Part shown: positions 1-10,319 of the stretch, one piece after another | Numbering within the stretch: position 1 is the first letter of the stretch | Layout of the letters: each line of letters opens with the position of its first letter | From: Gulosibacter macacae | GTDB taxonomy: Bacteria; Actinomycetota; Actinomycetes; Actinomycetales; Microbacteriaceae | NCBI RefSeq assembly: GCF_003865375.1 | Contig: NZ_RQVS01000004.1 | Span: 159,910-223,909 of the forward strand | Reading direction: 5' to 3' | DNA length: 64,000 nt | Position numbers and translations under genes: made by a program | The notes under the pieces: generated by a model | What the model was told of the DNA's origin: nothing | The model's database searches: none | The model's input: the letters and a program-made list of their open reading frames with translations, nothing else

Positions 1-1
1 G

Positions 2-526
2 TGGCGAAATCGAGTTACCGATCCAGTGGATACTCCACTGCGCGCGCTCCTCACGGCGGGACTCTGCCAGCCCCGCGATGAATTGGTGGCCGCGCTTGAC
101 TCCGCATTGCGGCTCGGTATGGAACGTTCCGAGCTCGAACAGCTCAGGCCATTCGCGAGTGCCACCCTCGTCAAAGCCCTTGACCTGGTTGATTCCGAAT
201 CGGATTCCGGCATCGAGTCATTGATTCGCATGCGGTTACGAAAGCTTCGAGTGAGAGTGCGATCGCAAGTGAATCTATTGGGCTGGCAATGCGATCTAGT
301 CGTTGGCGAATGGCTCGTCATCGAGCTTGACGGATTGGACTTCCACCGCACGCGCGAAAGCATCGACAAGGATCACTGGAAGGATCGTCAACTCACCATC
401 GCGGGTTACACGGTGCTGCGCTTCACCTACACCGACGTGATGCATCGATGGGAGTACTGCGAGAGACAGATCGTCGCCGCAATTCGAGCCGACTGGCACA
501 TCCGGCCGCGTTCGGGTGCGGCATAG
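2..526 (+). CDS. DUF559 (Vsr-like endonuclease fold) protein, 5' end outside the window
   Basis: The frame is open from the first bases of the window, so the gene is truncated by the window edge; a GTG at 26 is the first internal start candidate but need not be the real one. The C-terminal half carries the DUF559 pattern: a basic stretch (IRMRLRKLRVRVRSQV), then CDLVVGEWLVIELDG, then a K-D-R-Q-L...GYTVLRFTYTDV segment. These positions match the D/E/Q-K-like core of very-short-patch-repair-type nucleases. In actinobacteria such proteins often have an AbiEi-like N-terminal region, which would lie mostly upstream. No antitoxin or methylase partner is visible here. The biological role is unknown; nuclease activity is a family-level inference. 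Confidence 0.7.
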   Translation, partial: WRNRVTDPVDTPLRALLTAGLCQPRDELVAALDSALRLGMERSELEQLRPFASATLVKALDLVDSESDSGIESLIRMRLRKLRVRVRSQVNLLGWQCDLVVGEWLVIELDGLDFHRTRESIDKDHWKDRQLTIAGYTVLRFTYTDVMHRWEYCERQIVAAIRADWHIRPRSGAA

Positions 527-643
527 CGAAGGCATGTACGAATCTGTGCCTCACAGAGAGCTACCTCCTCTCACAGGGGAGATAGCGCCGCCACAGGCAC
601 AGATTCGCACATTCATGCACTTCTGAACCTGCAGCAAGCACTG

Positions 644-676
644 GAAAGGGCCCCAGCGCGATGCTGGGGCCCTTTC
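644..676 (-). terminator. Hairpin terminator downstream of guaB
   Basis: A perfect 14-bp inverted repeat (644-657 with 663-676, loop GCGAT) lies 16 bp beyond the guaB stop. The stem ends in AAAGGG/CCCTTT, so the T-run sits in the stem itself. It separates guaB (minus) from the convergent DUF559 gene and may act in both directions. Confidence 0.8.
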
Positions 677-692
677 GCAAGCAAGAAGCCGA

Positions 693-3301
<2,609 letters not shown>

Positions 3302-3340
3302 TCCCGCATCCTAGGCCCGCCAGCGAACCTACGAACGACA

Positions 3341-3372
3341 GTGGGGCCCGACCATTGCTGGTCGGGCCCCAC
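3341..3372 (-). terminator. groES terminator hairpin
   Basis: A 14-bp perfect stem (3341-3354 with 3359-3372) with loop TTGC lies 20 bp past the groES stop and before rarD. It closes groES as a single-gene transcript; no groEL follows. Confidence 0.8.
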
Positions 3373-3391
3373 TAAAGAGTCGCGCTAGAAA

Positions 3392-3685
3392 CTAGACGAG
3401 CTTGGCGAGCACGTCGCGCGCCGAGAGGATGAGGTACTCCGCGCCGCCGTACTTGACCTCGGTGCCGCCGTACTTCGAGTAGATGACCTTGTCACCGACT
3501 GCGACATCCATGGGGATGCGCTCGCCCTCGTCGTCGAAACGGCCGGGGCCCACAGCCACAACCTCGCCCTCCTGGGGCTTTTCCTTCGCGGTGTCCGGGA
3601 TGACCAGACCCGAAGCAGTGGTCTGCTCGGCCTGGACCTGCTGGATGACGATGCGATCTTCGAGCGGCTGAATGTTCACCGACAC
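3392..3685 (-). CDS. groES: Co-chaperonin GroES (Cpn10)
   Basis: The 97-residue product is the 10-kDa lid of the GroEL folding chamber. It begins [14 protein letters not shown] and contains the mobile loop [19 protein letters not shown] followed by VVAVGPG and the [14 protein letters not shown] strand, all standard for Cpn10. The GTG at 3685 is preferred over an in-frame ATG seven codons earlier, because AAAGAGG sits at the right distance in front of it and actinobacterial homologues start at this residue. It is monocistronic with a CIRCE operator upstream and a terminator downstream. groEL must lie elsewhere. Confidence 0.95.
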   Translation of the reverse strand: MSVNIQPLEDRIVIQQVQAEQTTASGLVIPDTAKEKPQEGEVVAVGPGRFDDEGERIPMDVAVGDKVIYSKYGGTEVKYGGAEYLILSARDVLAKLV

Positions 3686-3725
3686 GGTTGACCTCTTTCT
3701 TGGCATGAACGCTGGTGTGAAAAAG

Positions 3726-3752
3726 TTAGCACTCCCACCCTGTGGGTGCTAA
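3726..3752. promoter_or_regulatory. CIRCE operator (HrcA site) of groES
   Basis: TTAGCACTC, nine bases, then GGGTGCTAA: the CIRCE consensus with one mismatch in the right arm. It lies about 40 bp upstream of the groES start, the usual position for repression by HrcA. This predicts heat induction of groES through HrcA. Confidence 0.93.
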
Positions 3753-3825
3753 CTCGAGTGTAGGGCGGCCGGGCCGTGCGTGCCACCTGAGCCACCGCGA
3801 CGCTGTACGCCGATAGCGTAGGGGG

Positions 3826-5040
3826 ATGGAACGCGAGGATCTGCAGGCGCTACTCACCCCCGAAGCCATGCGGCTGCTCGACGAGTTTGCCGAGCTCGAT
3901 ACGACAAAGGATGCGCTCTCGGCGGTCACGGCGCTGCGTCGCGCGGGTGCCGACGCGCGCACGTCTGCAGCCGTGCTCACCCAACTCAAACTGCGTCGCC
4001 GCGCGCGGGCCAAGCTCGGCGACTTTGCGAACCGGATGCTGTTCACCGAAGACGGGCTCGCCCAGGCCTCGCGCCTGCAGGTCGCCGCGCATCACGCCCA
4101 GCGTTTTCGCGCGGCCGAGGTGCGTCGCCTCGTTGATCTGGGATGCGGAATCGGCGCGGACGCCCTCGCCTTCGCCGCGATGGGCTTTGAACTCGTCGCG
4201 GTCGACATTGACGAGGTGACCGCGGCGATTGCGACCCACAATCTCGCGCCGTTCCCGAACGCACTCGTGCATCAGGCGCGGGCCGAAGACGTTGATCTCG
4301 CGGAGTTTGACGGGGTGTTTCTTGATCCGGCGCGGCGCGCGCAGCGGCGTGGGGCGACTGAGCGCGGTGAGTCTCGGCGGCTGGCTGATCCGAATGATTG
4401 GCAACCGTCGCTCGGGTTCGCGTTCGGGGCAGCCGAGAACGGCCGGGCGGTCGGCGTGAAGCTCGGGCCAGCGATCGAGCACGAGTTACTACCGCCCGAG
4501 GGCGAGGCGCAGTGGGTGTCGGTGGGCGGCGAGCTCGTCGAGTGTTCGGTTTGGCTCGGCGGCGCGGCACGGGCAGGCGTGCGCCGCTCGGCGCTCGTCT
4601 TGCGCGATGGCGGCGCGCACGAGTTGGCAGCGGCAGAGTCGGCTACCGAGGCGCGCGATGCCGAAGTTGGTGAGCTTGGTGCGTGGCTGCACGAACCGGA
4701 TGCGGCGCTCATTCGCGGGCGCTTCGTCGGTGACCTCGCCCGGCGGCTCGACGGCCGGTTGGTGTCGCCCAGCATCGCCTGGATCACAACTGACGAGGCG
4801 GTGACGACACCGTTCGCGCAATCGTTCCGGGTGGTCGAGCGTTTCGCACTGGATGCATCGACGCTGAAGAAGGAACTGCGCCGTCGCGAGATTGGCACGC
4901 TTGAAATCAAGAAGCGCGGGGTCGACATTGATCCGGCCGAGTTTCGCAAGCGGCTGTCGCTGCGCGGGGATGCGTCGGCGACGCTCATCTGCACGCGCGT
5001 GGGTGAGCGTCGGGTGGCGCTCCTCGCGGAGCGGGCGTAG
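3826..5040 (+). CDS. Class I SAM-dependent methyltransferase with THUMP-like C-terminal domain
   Basis: A 404-residue protein. The central Rossmann methyltransferase core shows motif I VDLGCGIGADALAFAAMG, the acidic end of strand two VAVDID, and a motif IV-like VFLDPARR, where the DPAR/DPPR tetrad is typical of N-methyltransferases acting on RNA or DNA. The C-terminal part (RLVSPSIAWITTDE to LICTRVGERRVALLAERA) matches the THUMP-like domain found beside such cores in actinobacteria, suggesting an RNA substrate. The N-terminal 95 residues are helical. It is convergent with the PKS-type operon, with only nine bases between stops. Target base and RNA are unknown. Confidence 0.8.
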   Translation: MEREDLQALLTPEAMRLLDEFAELDTTKDALSAVTALRRAGADARTSAAVLTQLKLRRRARAKLGDFANRMLFTEDGLAQASRLQVAAHHAQRFRAAEVRRLVDLGCGIGADALAFAAMGFELVAVDIDEVTAAIATHNLAPFPNALVHQARAEDVDLAEFDGVFLDPARRAQRRGATERGESRRLADPNDWQPSLGFAFGAAENGRAVGVKLGPAIEHELLPPEGEAQWVSVGGELVECSVWLGGAARAGVRRSALVLRDGGAHELAAAESATEARDAEVGELGAWLHEPDAALIRGRFVGDLARRLDGRLVSPSIAWITTDEAVTTPFAQSFRVVERFALDASTLKKELRRREIGTLEIKKRGVDIDPAEFRKRLSLRGDASATLICTRVGERRVALLAERA

Positions 5041-5049
5041 GCGCTGGCC

Positions 5050-5607
5050 TCACCACGCCTCCGCTACGCTGCGTCGCTCGACCACCCAGGCCACCGCAAG
5101 CATGGTGCCCACCGGCACGTCGAGCCGGTCGGCGAGATCAACAACACACCCCGCCAGCGCCTCCCCGCTTTCCGCTTCCCACCGCAACTCGCCCGCCAAC
5201 TCCGAAGGCAATGGCAGCCGACTCGGCCGGTGACCGGCCTGCCCGAGTGCCTTGAGCGTCGCCTCAGCGAGCGCCCAGTGGCCTATGCCCGGCGACGACA
5301 CCCCGCTCGCCGCCGCGAGCACCCGCAACGCGGCGGCACGATGTCTCGGCAGTTGCACATCAATTCCCACCGGATGCGCCGAGCGCGCGAGCGCGAGTAC
5401 CCCGTCACTGTGACTCGCGCTCGTCCATTCGCCACAGGTGCGACATCCCCGCCGTCCGTCGGCGTGCACCGCAAGATCCGCCGCGGTACAGCACGGGGAC
5501 TGCGCCAACCAGTGACGCAGTCCCCGAGTGCCGGCATCGCTTGGCCAGTGGCCGCGGCGAGTTTCAATGTGGATGCGGGCAACGGCCGGAAGCTGCGCGA
5601 CCACCAC
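5050..5607 (-). CDS. 4'-phosphopantetheinyl transferase superfamily protein (Sfp-like)
   Basis: A 185-residue protein, short for Sfp-type enzymes (about 220). It shows the diagnostic pair: VGIDVQ, where the Asp normally binds magnesium, and HWALAEATLKALG, the W-x-x-x-E-A-x-x-K-A-x-G helix. A histidine-containing TSASHSDGVLALA segment matches the usual SHS..G motif. It is the last gene of the type II PKS-like operon, two bases after the double ketosynthase, so its natural substrate should be the operon's ACP. A housekeeping AcpS is encoded separately at 22.8-23.2 kb, making this a dedicated activating enzyme. The N-terminal third is divergent. Confidence 0.75.
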   Translation of the reverse strand: MVVAQLPAVARIHIETRRGHWPSDAGTRGLRHWLAQSPCCTAADLAVHADGRRGCRTCGEWTSASHSDGVLALARSAHPVGIDVQLPRHRAAALRVLAAASGVSSPGIGHWALAEATLKALGQAGHRPSRLPLPSELAGELRWEAESGEALAGCVVDLADRLDVPVGTMLAVAWVVERRSVAEAW

Positions 5608-5609
5608 CC

Positions 5610-7985
5610 CTATCGGCGCACGACGTAGCTTTGGAAGCTACCGCCGATGCCATAGCCCGAGACGAGCACGTGGCGCGGCTGTTCCTTGCGCTCGAGTGAC
5701 ACGACCGCACCATCCACCTTGAGTTCAGCGCCGTCGGCAAGCCACTGCGCCACAAGCATCCCGAGCACGGGGCTTACCGATTGCAAATCGCCAGTGATTG
5801 CCTTTGCAGGGACGACCGGAACCGCCTCCGCCACTCCAAGTTCAGCGAGCGCCGCGCGTTCCTGTCGGTCGATCGGCTCGTGTCCGCAGGCGGCCGAGAC
5901 CACTGCATCCAGGTCGTCGACGCCGATACCGGCGCGCTCGAGCGCGAGTTCAAACGAGCGGCGCCAGGCGGCAGTGTTACGGCCGATTCGGCCAGCACCC
6001 GGCCCGTCACCGGTGAGCCCCATACCGGCAATCTCAAGCTCGGGCGCCGAATCAGTGCGGGCGGCCAGCATTACCGCAACCGCGGCCTCAGCGAAGGCGA
6101 CGCCACTGCCCTGGTTCGGGCGCAGCGTGTCAGTGGTGAGGTAGCCGGGGAACCCGCCATAGCCCGCGAGCAACGCCTCATTCGCTTCATCGGCAGCCAC
6201 CACAATGACGCGCGAGCAACTGCCATTTCGAATGAGCTGCTGACCGAGATGGAGCGCCGAAACGCCGCTCGTGCCGCCGGCGCAGATGGTCGCCGTTGGC
6301 CCGCGCATGCCGAACGTCATGGCAATGTGCCCACCCGCCGCATTCATCACGGTGTTCGGGAAGAGCTTGCTATCGCCCTCACCATCGACGATGAGTCCGC
6401 GTTGGAACGATTCCACAGTTGAGAGCGGTCCGGTCGACGTCGCGAACACGAGCCCGGTGTCGGCCAGCTCGGTCTGCGAAATGCCCTGTTCAGCGATGAC
6501 CTGGTGCACCGCCTGCACCGCAAGCAGGCTCAGCCGGTCAAAGCGACGCAGGGTGCGCGGGTTGAGCCCGCGACTAAGTCCCTTGTCATCGCTGCGACCG
6601 ATCGGGTGTCGCCGTCCGGGCGCGAACTCCACCTCATCACGCACGAGTGACTCGCCGCGTTCGAACGCCGCACGCAACTCGGATGCATCACTCGCAGCAC
6701 CAGCCAAGCCCGCGACGCCGACAACCTCGACACCAATTTCTGCGCGACGCGATACGGCATCGTCATTGCGTTCCTTACCGGCAGCGCCGAAGAGGAGTGA
6801 GGCGTTGTTGCCACCGAAGGCGAAGGAGTTCGAGAGCACCGTGTCGACGTTGGTGTCGCGGGCTGTTTCGGCGACGATATCGACTTCTGCGGCTGCCTTC
6901 AGGGCCGCGAGTGCCTCTTGCGCGGCCGCGTCCTCGGGCACATATGTCGGATGCAGTTTCTGGTGTTCCAGCGTCATCACCGAGACGACCGCCTCCACTG
7001 CGCCGGCAGCGCCAAGTGTGTGACCGGTCATCGACTTGGTCGAGCTCATGGGCACTCCACCGTCACCGAGGGTGCGAACGGTCTTGAGCTCACCGGTGTC
7101 ATTGGCCGGGGTGCCCGTGCCGTGCCCGTTGACATAGTCGACATCGGCACGATCGATACCGGCCATGCCGAGTGCGAGATCCATGGCCTTGAGTGCGCCG
7201 CGACCGCGCGGGTCAGGTGCGGTCGGGTGGTACGCATCGGCGGTGAGCCCGTAACCGAGGAGCTCCGCGTAGACCGTGGCACTGCGGGCAATGGCGCGCT
7301 CGAGCGGTTCGAGCACCACGAAGCCGGCACCCTCACCCAGGGTGATGCCTTCACTTCGGGTGTAAGGAGCGCAGTTCATGAGCGAGAGCACGCCGAGCGA
7401 TGAGAAGCCACCGAATGACAGCCAAGCGAGCGGGTCAACGCCGCCGGCGATCACGACGTCAGCGTGATTGTCCACGAGATATTCGTAGCCATTGGCCACG
7501 GCCACTGCCCCGGCGGCGCAGGCATTCGAATGCACCGTGCGGGGCCCGTGCAGGCCGAACTTGCTCGCCAGCGCGTCGGCCGTGGCATGCAGCGGATACT
7601 CCACGAGGTCAAAGCGGTTCGTTGCCGCATAGCCCTGTTGCAGCCAATCGCGGTGAAAGCGCTCCCCCGCGCGAGCGCCGCCAAGCGAAGTGCCGAGGCT
7701 GAAACCACGTCGTTCGGGCGCCGGGCCCTTGTCTCCCTCGAGACCGGCGCGCTCGAGTGCTTCGGCGAGGGCGCGCTCACCGAGACGGATCGCACGGTCG
7801 TGCCGCGGTGCATCCGATTCTTCGAGCGTGCGCACCTGGCCGGCACGATCACTCATGACGCCCTCGCGGGGCACGATGGTGTTTTCACCGATGCCGGTGC
7901 GCGCTTCGCAGAATGCATCCCAGCACGCGTCAGCGTCGGCACCCGCGGCTGTGGTGAGGCCGTAGCCGGTAATTGCGATGCGCAT
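5610..7985 (-). CDS. Double beta-ketoacyl-ACP synthase (KS fused to a KS/CLF-like half)
   Basis: A 791-residue protein made of two FabF-like halves. Residues 1-405 hold a complete ketosynthase triad: Cys156 in VHSNACAAG, His288 in NGHGTGTPAND and His322 in SMTGHTLGAAG with Lys317. Residues 417-791 are a second thiolase-fold half with Cys568 (TATICAGGTSG) but with AACGHEP and AITGDLQSVSP where the two histidine motifs should be, so the second His is replaced by Asp. This resembles a chain-length-factor partner fused to its KS. The start at 7985 is the ATG in a TAATG overlap with the GcvT-like gene; the earlier frame extension has no homologous sequence. It would elongate ACP-bound chains with malonyl-ACP. 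Fusion of KS and CLF in one chain is unusual, since they are normally separate genes. Confidence 0.88.
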   Translation of the reverse strand: MRIAITGYGLTTAAGADADACWDAFCEARTGIGENTIVPREGVMSDRAGQVRTLEESDAPRHDRAIRLGERALAEALERAGLEGDKGPAPERRGFSLGTSLGGARAGERFHRDWLQQGYAATNRFDLVEYPLHATADALASKFGLHGPRTVHSNACAAGAVAVANGYEYLVDNHADVVIAGGVDPLAWLSFGGFSSLGVLSLMNCAPYTRSEGITLGEGAGFVVLEPLERAIARSATVYAELLGYGLTADAYHPTAPDPRGRGALKAMDLALGMAGIDRADVDYVNGHGTGTPANDTGELKTVRTLGDGGVPMSSTKSMTGHTLGAAGAVEAVVSVMTLEHQKLHPTYVPEDAAAQEALAALKAAAEVDIVAETARDTNVDTVLSNSFAFGGNNASLLFGAAGKERNDDAVSRRAEIGVEVVGVAGLAGAASDASELRAAFERGESLVRDEVEFAPGRRHPIGRSDDKGLSRGLNPRTLRRFDRLSLLAVQAVHQVIAEQGISQTELADTGLVFATSTGPLSTVESFQRGLIVDGEGDSKLFPNTVMNAAGGHIAMTFGMRGPTATICAGGTSGVSALHLGQQLIRNGSCSRVIVVAADEANEALLAGYGGFPGYLTTDTLRPNQGSGVAFAEAAVAVMLAARTDSAPELEIAGMGLTGDGPGAGRIGRNTAAWRRSFELALERAGIGVDDLDAVVSAACGHEPIDRQERAALAELGVAEAVPVVPAKAITGDLQSVSPVLGMLVAQWLADGAELKVDGAVVSLERKEQPRHVLVSGYGIGGSFQSYVVRR

Positions 7986-8962
7986 TAGCGGACACCAATC
8001 TGAGCGTCCCACGAGGCCGGGGCGATGGTCGGACGAGCCAGGGTGCGTGCGGGTGCGCCGTCGACATCGAGTTCGAGGCCGGGAACACCGAAGGGGTCGT
8101 CAACGAGCAAGAGCGCCAGGCCGGTGTCGCGGCCCGCGCGCTCAGTGGCGACAAGCACGCGGCCAATGACGCGCTCACCGTCGCGCACCTCGGTGCCTGC
8201 GGCGGGGCTGTCACCGTCGAATTCAGCGGCGATGGCACGACGCTCGGGAGCGGCGAGCTCGGCGATGGCGGCACTCACGAACTCGTCTTCGCGGCCGAGC
8301 GTCGCGAACCAGCCGAGTCCCGCTTCGAGCACGGTGGCGTCGGCAAGCTGCTGCGGCAACACCGGGTAGTTCGTTTCAACGCGCACGCGGTCGAGCACGG
8401 CCGGGTCAATTTCGCCGCCGCCGGCCGCTGCTGCAGCAGCGATGAGCGGCGCCACGATCGATTCGCTGCCGACCACGACATAGCCGAATTCGGCGGTCGT
8501 ACCGGTGCGGGCAACGAGCACTGACTCGCCAGCGAGCTCAGCCTCAAGCACTTCGCCCAAGAGCACATCGGCAATCCCGCGGTCGGTGACGATCGGCTCC
8601 ACGACCTGCCACGAAAGCGGGCCCTCGACGGCAACGCACACCTCGGCGACTTGCTCGATGGTCACGTCGAAGGCACTCGCTTCACGCTGTGCCAATGCGA
8701 ACCAGGCGTCGTCGGCTTCGGTAATGAGCACGATGGCGTCGTCGCGCAGGAGCGCGAGCGCAAGTCCGAGTGGGGCACCATGCTCGTCAAGCAGCAGCGA
8801 GTCGACGCAGCTGTCGATGGGTGCGAACTCGATCGACTTCGCGAGCAGGCGCGTGGCCAAGGCCACTCGATCGGTGCCGTGGATGCGCACCGTGGCGGTG
8901 CCGCGACAGTAGACCCCCGCGGTCTGGCGAAGCGCGTCGTAGCTGGTGGAGAGTTCAAGCAT
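7985..8962 (-). CDS. GcvT/YgfZ-like folate-binding-fold protein
   Basis: A 325-residue protein related to the aminomethyltransferase fold. The N-terminal part has GVYCRGTATVRIHGTD and SLLLDEHGAPLGLALALLRDD, the equivalent of the LLxxxG...DD region. The C-terminal part has the signature RVETNYPVLPQQL ... VLEAGLGWFATLGREDEFVSAA and a beta-barrel ending in VDGAPARTLARPTIAP. The Asp and Arg that bind folate and aminomethyl groups in true GcvT are not obvious, so glycine cleavage is unlikely; no gcvP or gcvH is near. It sits in the PKS-like operon, coupled by TAATG to the double KS. The start at 8962 has a weak GGAA site; longer starts would overlap the upstream gene. Role unknown. Confidence 0.72.
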   Translation of the reverse strand: MLELSTSYDALRQTAGVYCRGTATVRIHGTDRVALATRLLAKSIEFAPIDSCVDSLLLDEHGAPLGLALALLRDDAIVLITEADDAWFALAQREASAFDVTIEQVAEVCVAVEGPLSWQVVEPIVTDRGIADVLLGEVLEAELAGESVLVARTGTTAEFGYVVVGSESIVAPLIAAAAAAGGGEIDPAVLDRVRVETNYPVLPQQLADATVLEAGLGWFATLGREDEFVSAAIAELAAPERRAIAAEFDGDSPAAGTEVRDGERVIGRVLVATERAGRDTGLALLLVDDPFGVPGLELDVDGAPARTLARPTIAPASWDAQIGVR

Positions 8963-9038
8963 GGTGTTTCCATTTCTCGGGTACTGCGTGGGTTCGGGAG
9001 TGGTGTGGTGGGAGATAAAGACAAGGTTTGGTGAACTG

Positions 9039-10319
9039 TCAGCTGGCCGCATCGAGCGCGGCCAGCAGCGCTTCGCTGCCACTTGGCAACGCGCCGCGGG
9101 CAGCGTTGAGTGCGGCTCGCGCTAGTTGTGCAGTGCTGTCGAGTGCGGTGCGGCAGGCGCGTACCTGTCCGTCAAGATCGTGGGCGTGGATGCGCGGGAG
9201 CGCCGCCAGGTACGCATTGTTTGCGAGGAGCGGTTGCAGTTCGTCGATCCAGCCGAAGGGATTCACGAGGTAGTCGAAATCGCTCGCGGGGAAACCCGCC
9301 CGCATCTGCGCGAGCCAAGCAGTGACAAACGCATCCTCGGTGTGCCATTCGGCTTCGCGGGTGAGCGTGACTGCGGGAGTACCGAGCAGCACCGCGCGCG
9401 CCATCGCACCCGAGGTGAGGTTGTCGGTGAGATAGAGATCGGCGGCGGCGAGCAGTTCGGTGAACTCGGCGAGCGGCAGGAAGCCGGTGGCAATCGTCTG
9501 CACATCAGCGCCTTCGGCATCGAAGCCCTCAGCGCTCACGCCGACGAGCGCGATCGGTTCGTCGAGACGACGCATGAGCTCGTGCAACCAGGTGAAGCGC
9601 AATTGCAGGTACGCATCCCGCTCGCGATTCGGCCCACCGAGCCCCGGCTTCGTCATCGCCATGCTCGCCCAATTCGACATCGCGACGACGACGAGCTTGC
9701 GGTGCGGTTCGACGCCCAAGCGCGAGCGGATGCGCTCGGGCTCAGTCACCGCCGCGTCACCCCATGGGCCGCTCTCTCCGTAGAGATCAAGACTGCGGAT
9801 GCGTGCCGTTCGGCTCGTCTCGAGTGTTTCGCTGATTGGCGCGGCAACGGGTACCGGCCGCAGCAGTGGCACCCCGTCAGGCACCCGGTCAAGATCGACC
9901 TCGGGCGGAAACCAGCGACGGAGCATGGGATCTTCGCTCCCCCGGCTCACCGCGAGCTTGAGCCGAGTTGGGCCAACGCCAAACGCCAGCGAATCGAACG
10001 CCACCAGTGGCGCCGTGCGCGAAGCAAGATCGTCATAGCCGAACCCCACGCGCTCAAGCCCGAGCAGGTGGTGATCGGCAAGCAAAATGCCGCTCACCTC
10101 GGCATCACTCACCGCTTCTCGTACCGCCGCCGCTGCCGCGCGACCGCGCGGCAACACGCGAGTAGCGACGCCCGCGGCCTGCGCGTAGTCGAGGTGCTTT
10201 GCCGACACGAGCACCTCTGCGCGCCATCCCTCCGGGAGCCGCTTCGCCAGCTCGATGGCGTTGGCGAGTTCCCCAATCGACCAGGCGCTCGGGGCGAGAA
10301 TGCGCAGCAGCTTGGTCAT
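9039..10319 (-). CDS. GT-B glycosyltransferase-like protein (DUF6365-type, tentative)
   Basis: A 426-residue soluble protein with two Rossmann-like halves. The N-terminus, LLRILAPSAWSIGELANAIELAKRLPEGW, has the layout of a glycan-modifying GT-B acceptor domain. The second half, RKLVVVAMSNW ... LHELMRRLDEPIALVGVSAEG ... LPLAEFTELLAAADLYLTDNLTSGAMARAVLLGTPAV, matches the GT-B donor half, where a surface-exposed D-x-x-x-T-x-G...A-x-x-x-G-x-P loop binds the nucleotide sugar. It overlaps the GNAT-fusion gene by four bases, so the two proteins probably act together. I think it belongs to the poorly characterised DUF6365 group, but this is from memory. Donor and acceptor are unknown; a sugar might be attached to the polyketide product. 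Confidence 0.6.
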   Translation of the reverse strand: MTKLLRILAPSAWSIGELANAIELAKRLPEGWRAEVLVSAKHLDYAQAAGVATRVLPRGRAAAAAVREAVSDAEVSGILLADHHLLGLERVGFGYDDLASRTAPLVAFDSLAFGVGPTRLKLAVSRGSEDPMLRRWFPPEVDLDRVPDGVPLLRPVPVAAPISETLETSRTARIRSLDLYGESGPWGDAAVTEPERIRSRLGVEPHRKLVVVAMSNWASMAMTKPGLGGPNRERDAYLQLRFTWLHELMRRLDEPIALVGVSAEGFDAEGADVQTIATGFLPLAEFTELLAAADLYLTDNLTSGAMARAVLLGTPAVTLTREAEWHTEDAFVTAWLAQMRAGFPASDFDYLVNPFGWIDELQPLLANNAYLAALPRIHAHDLDGQVRACRTALDSTAQLARAALNAARGALPSGSEALLAALDAAS

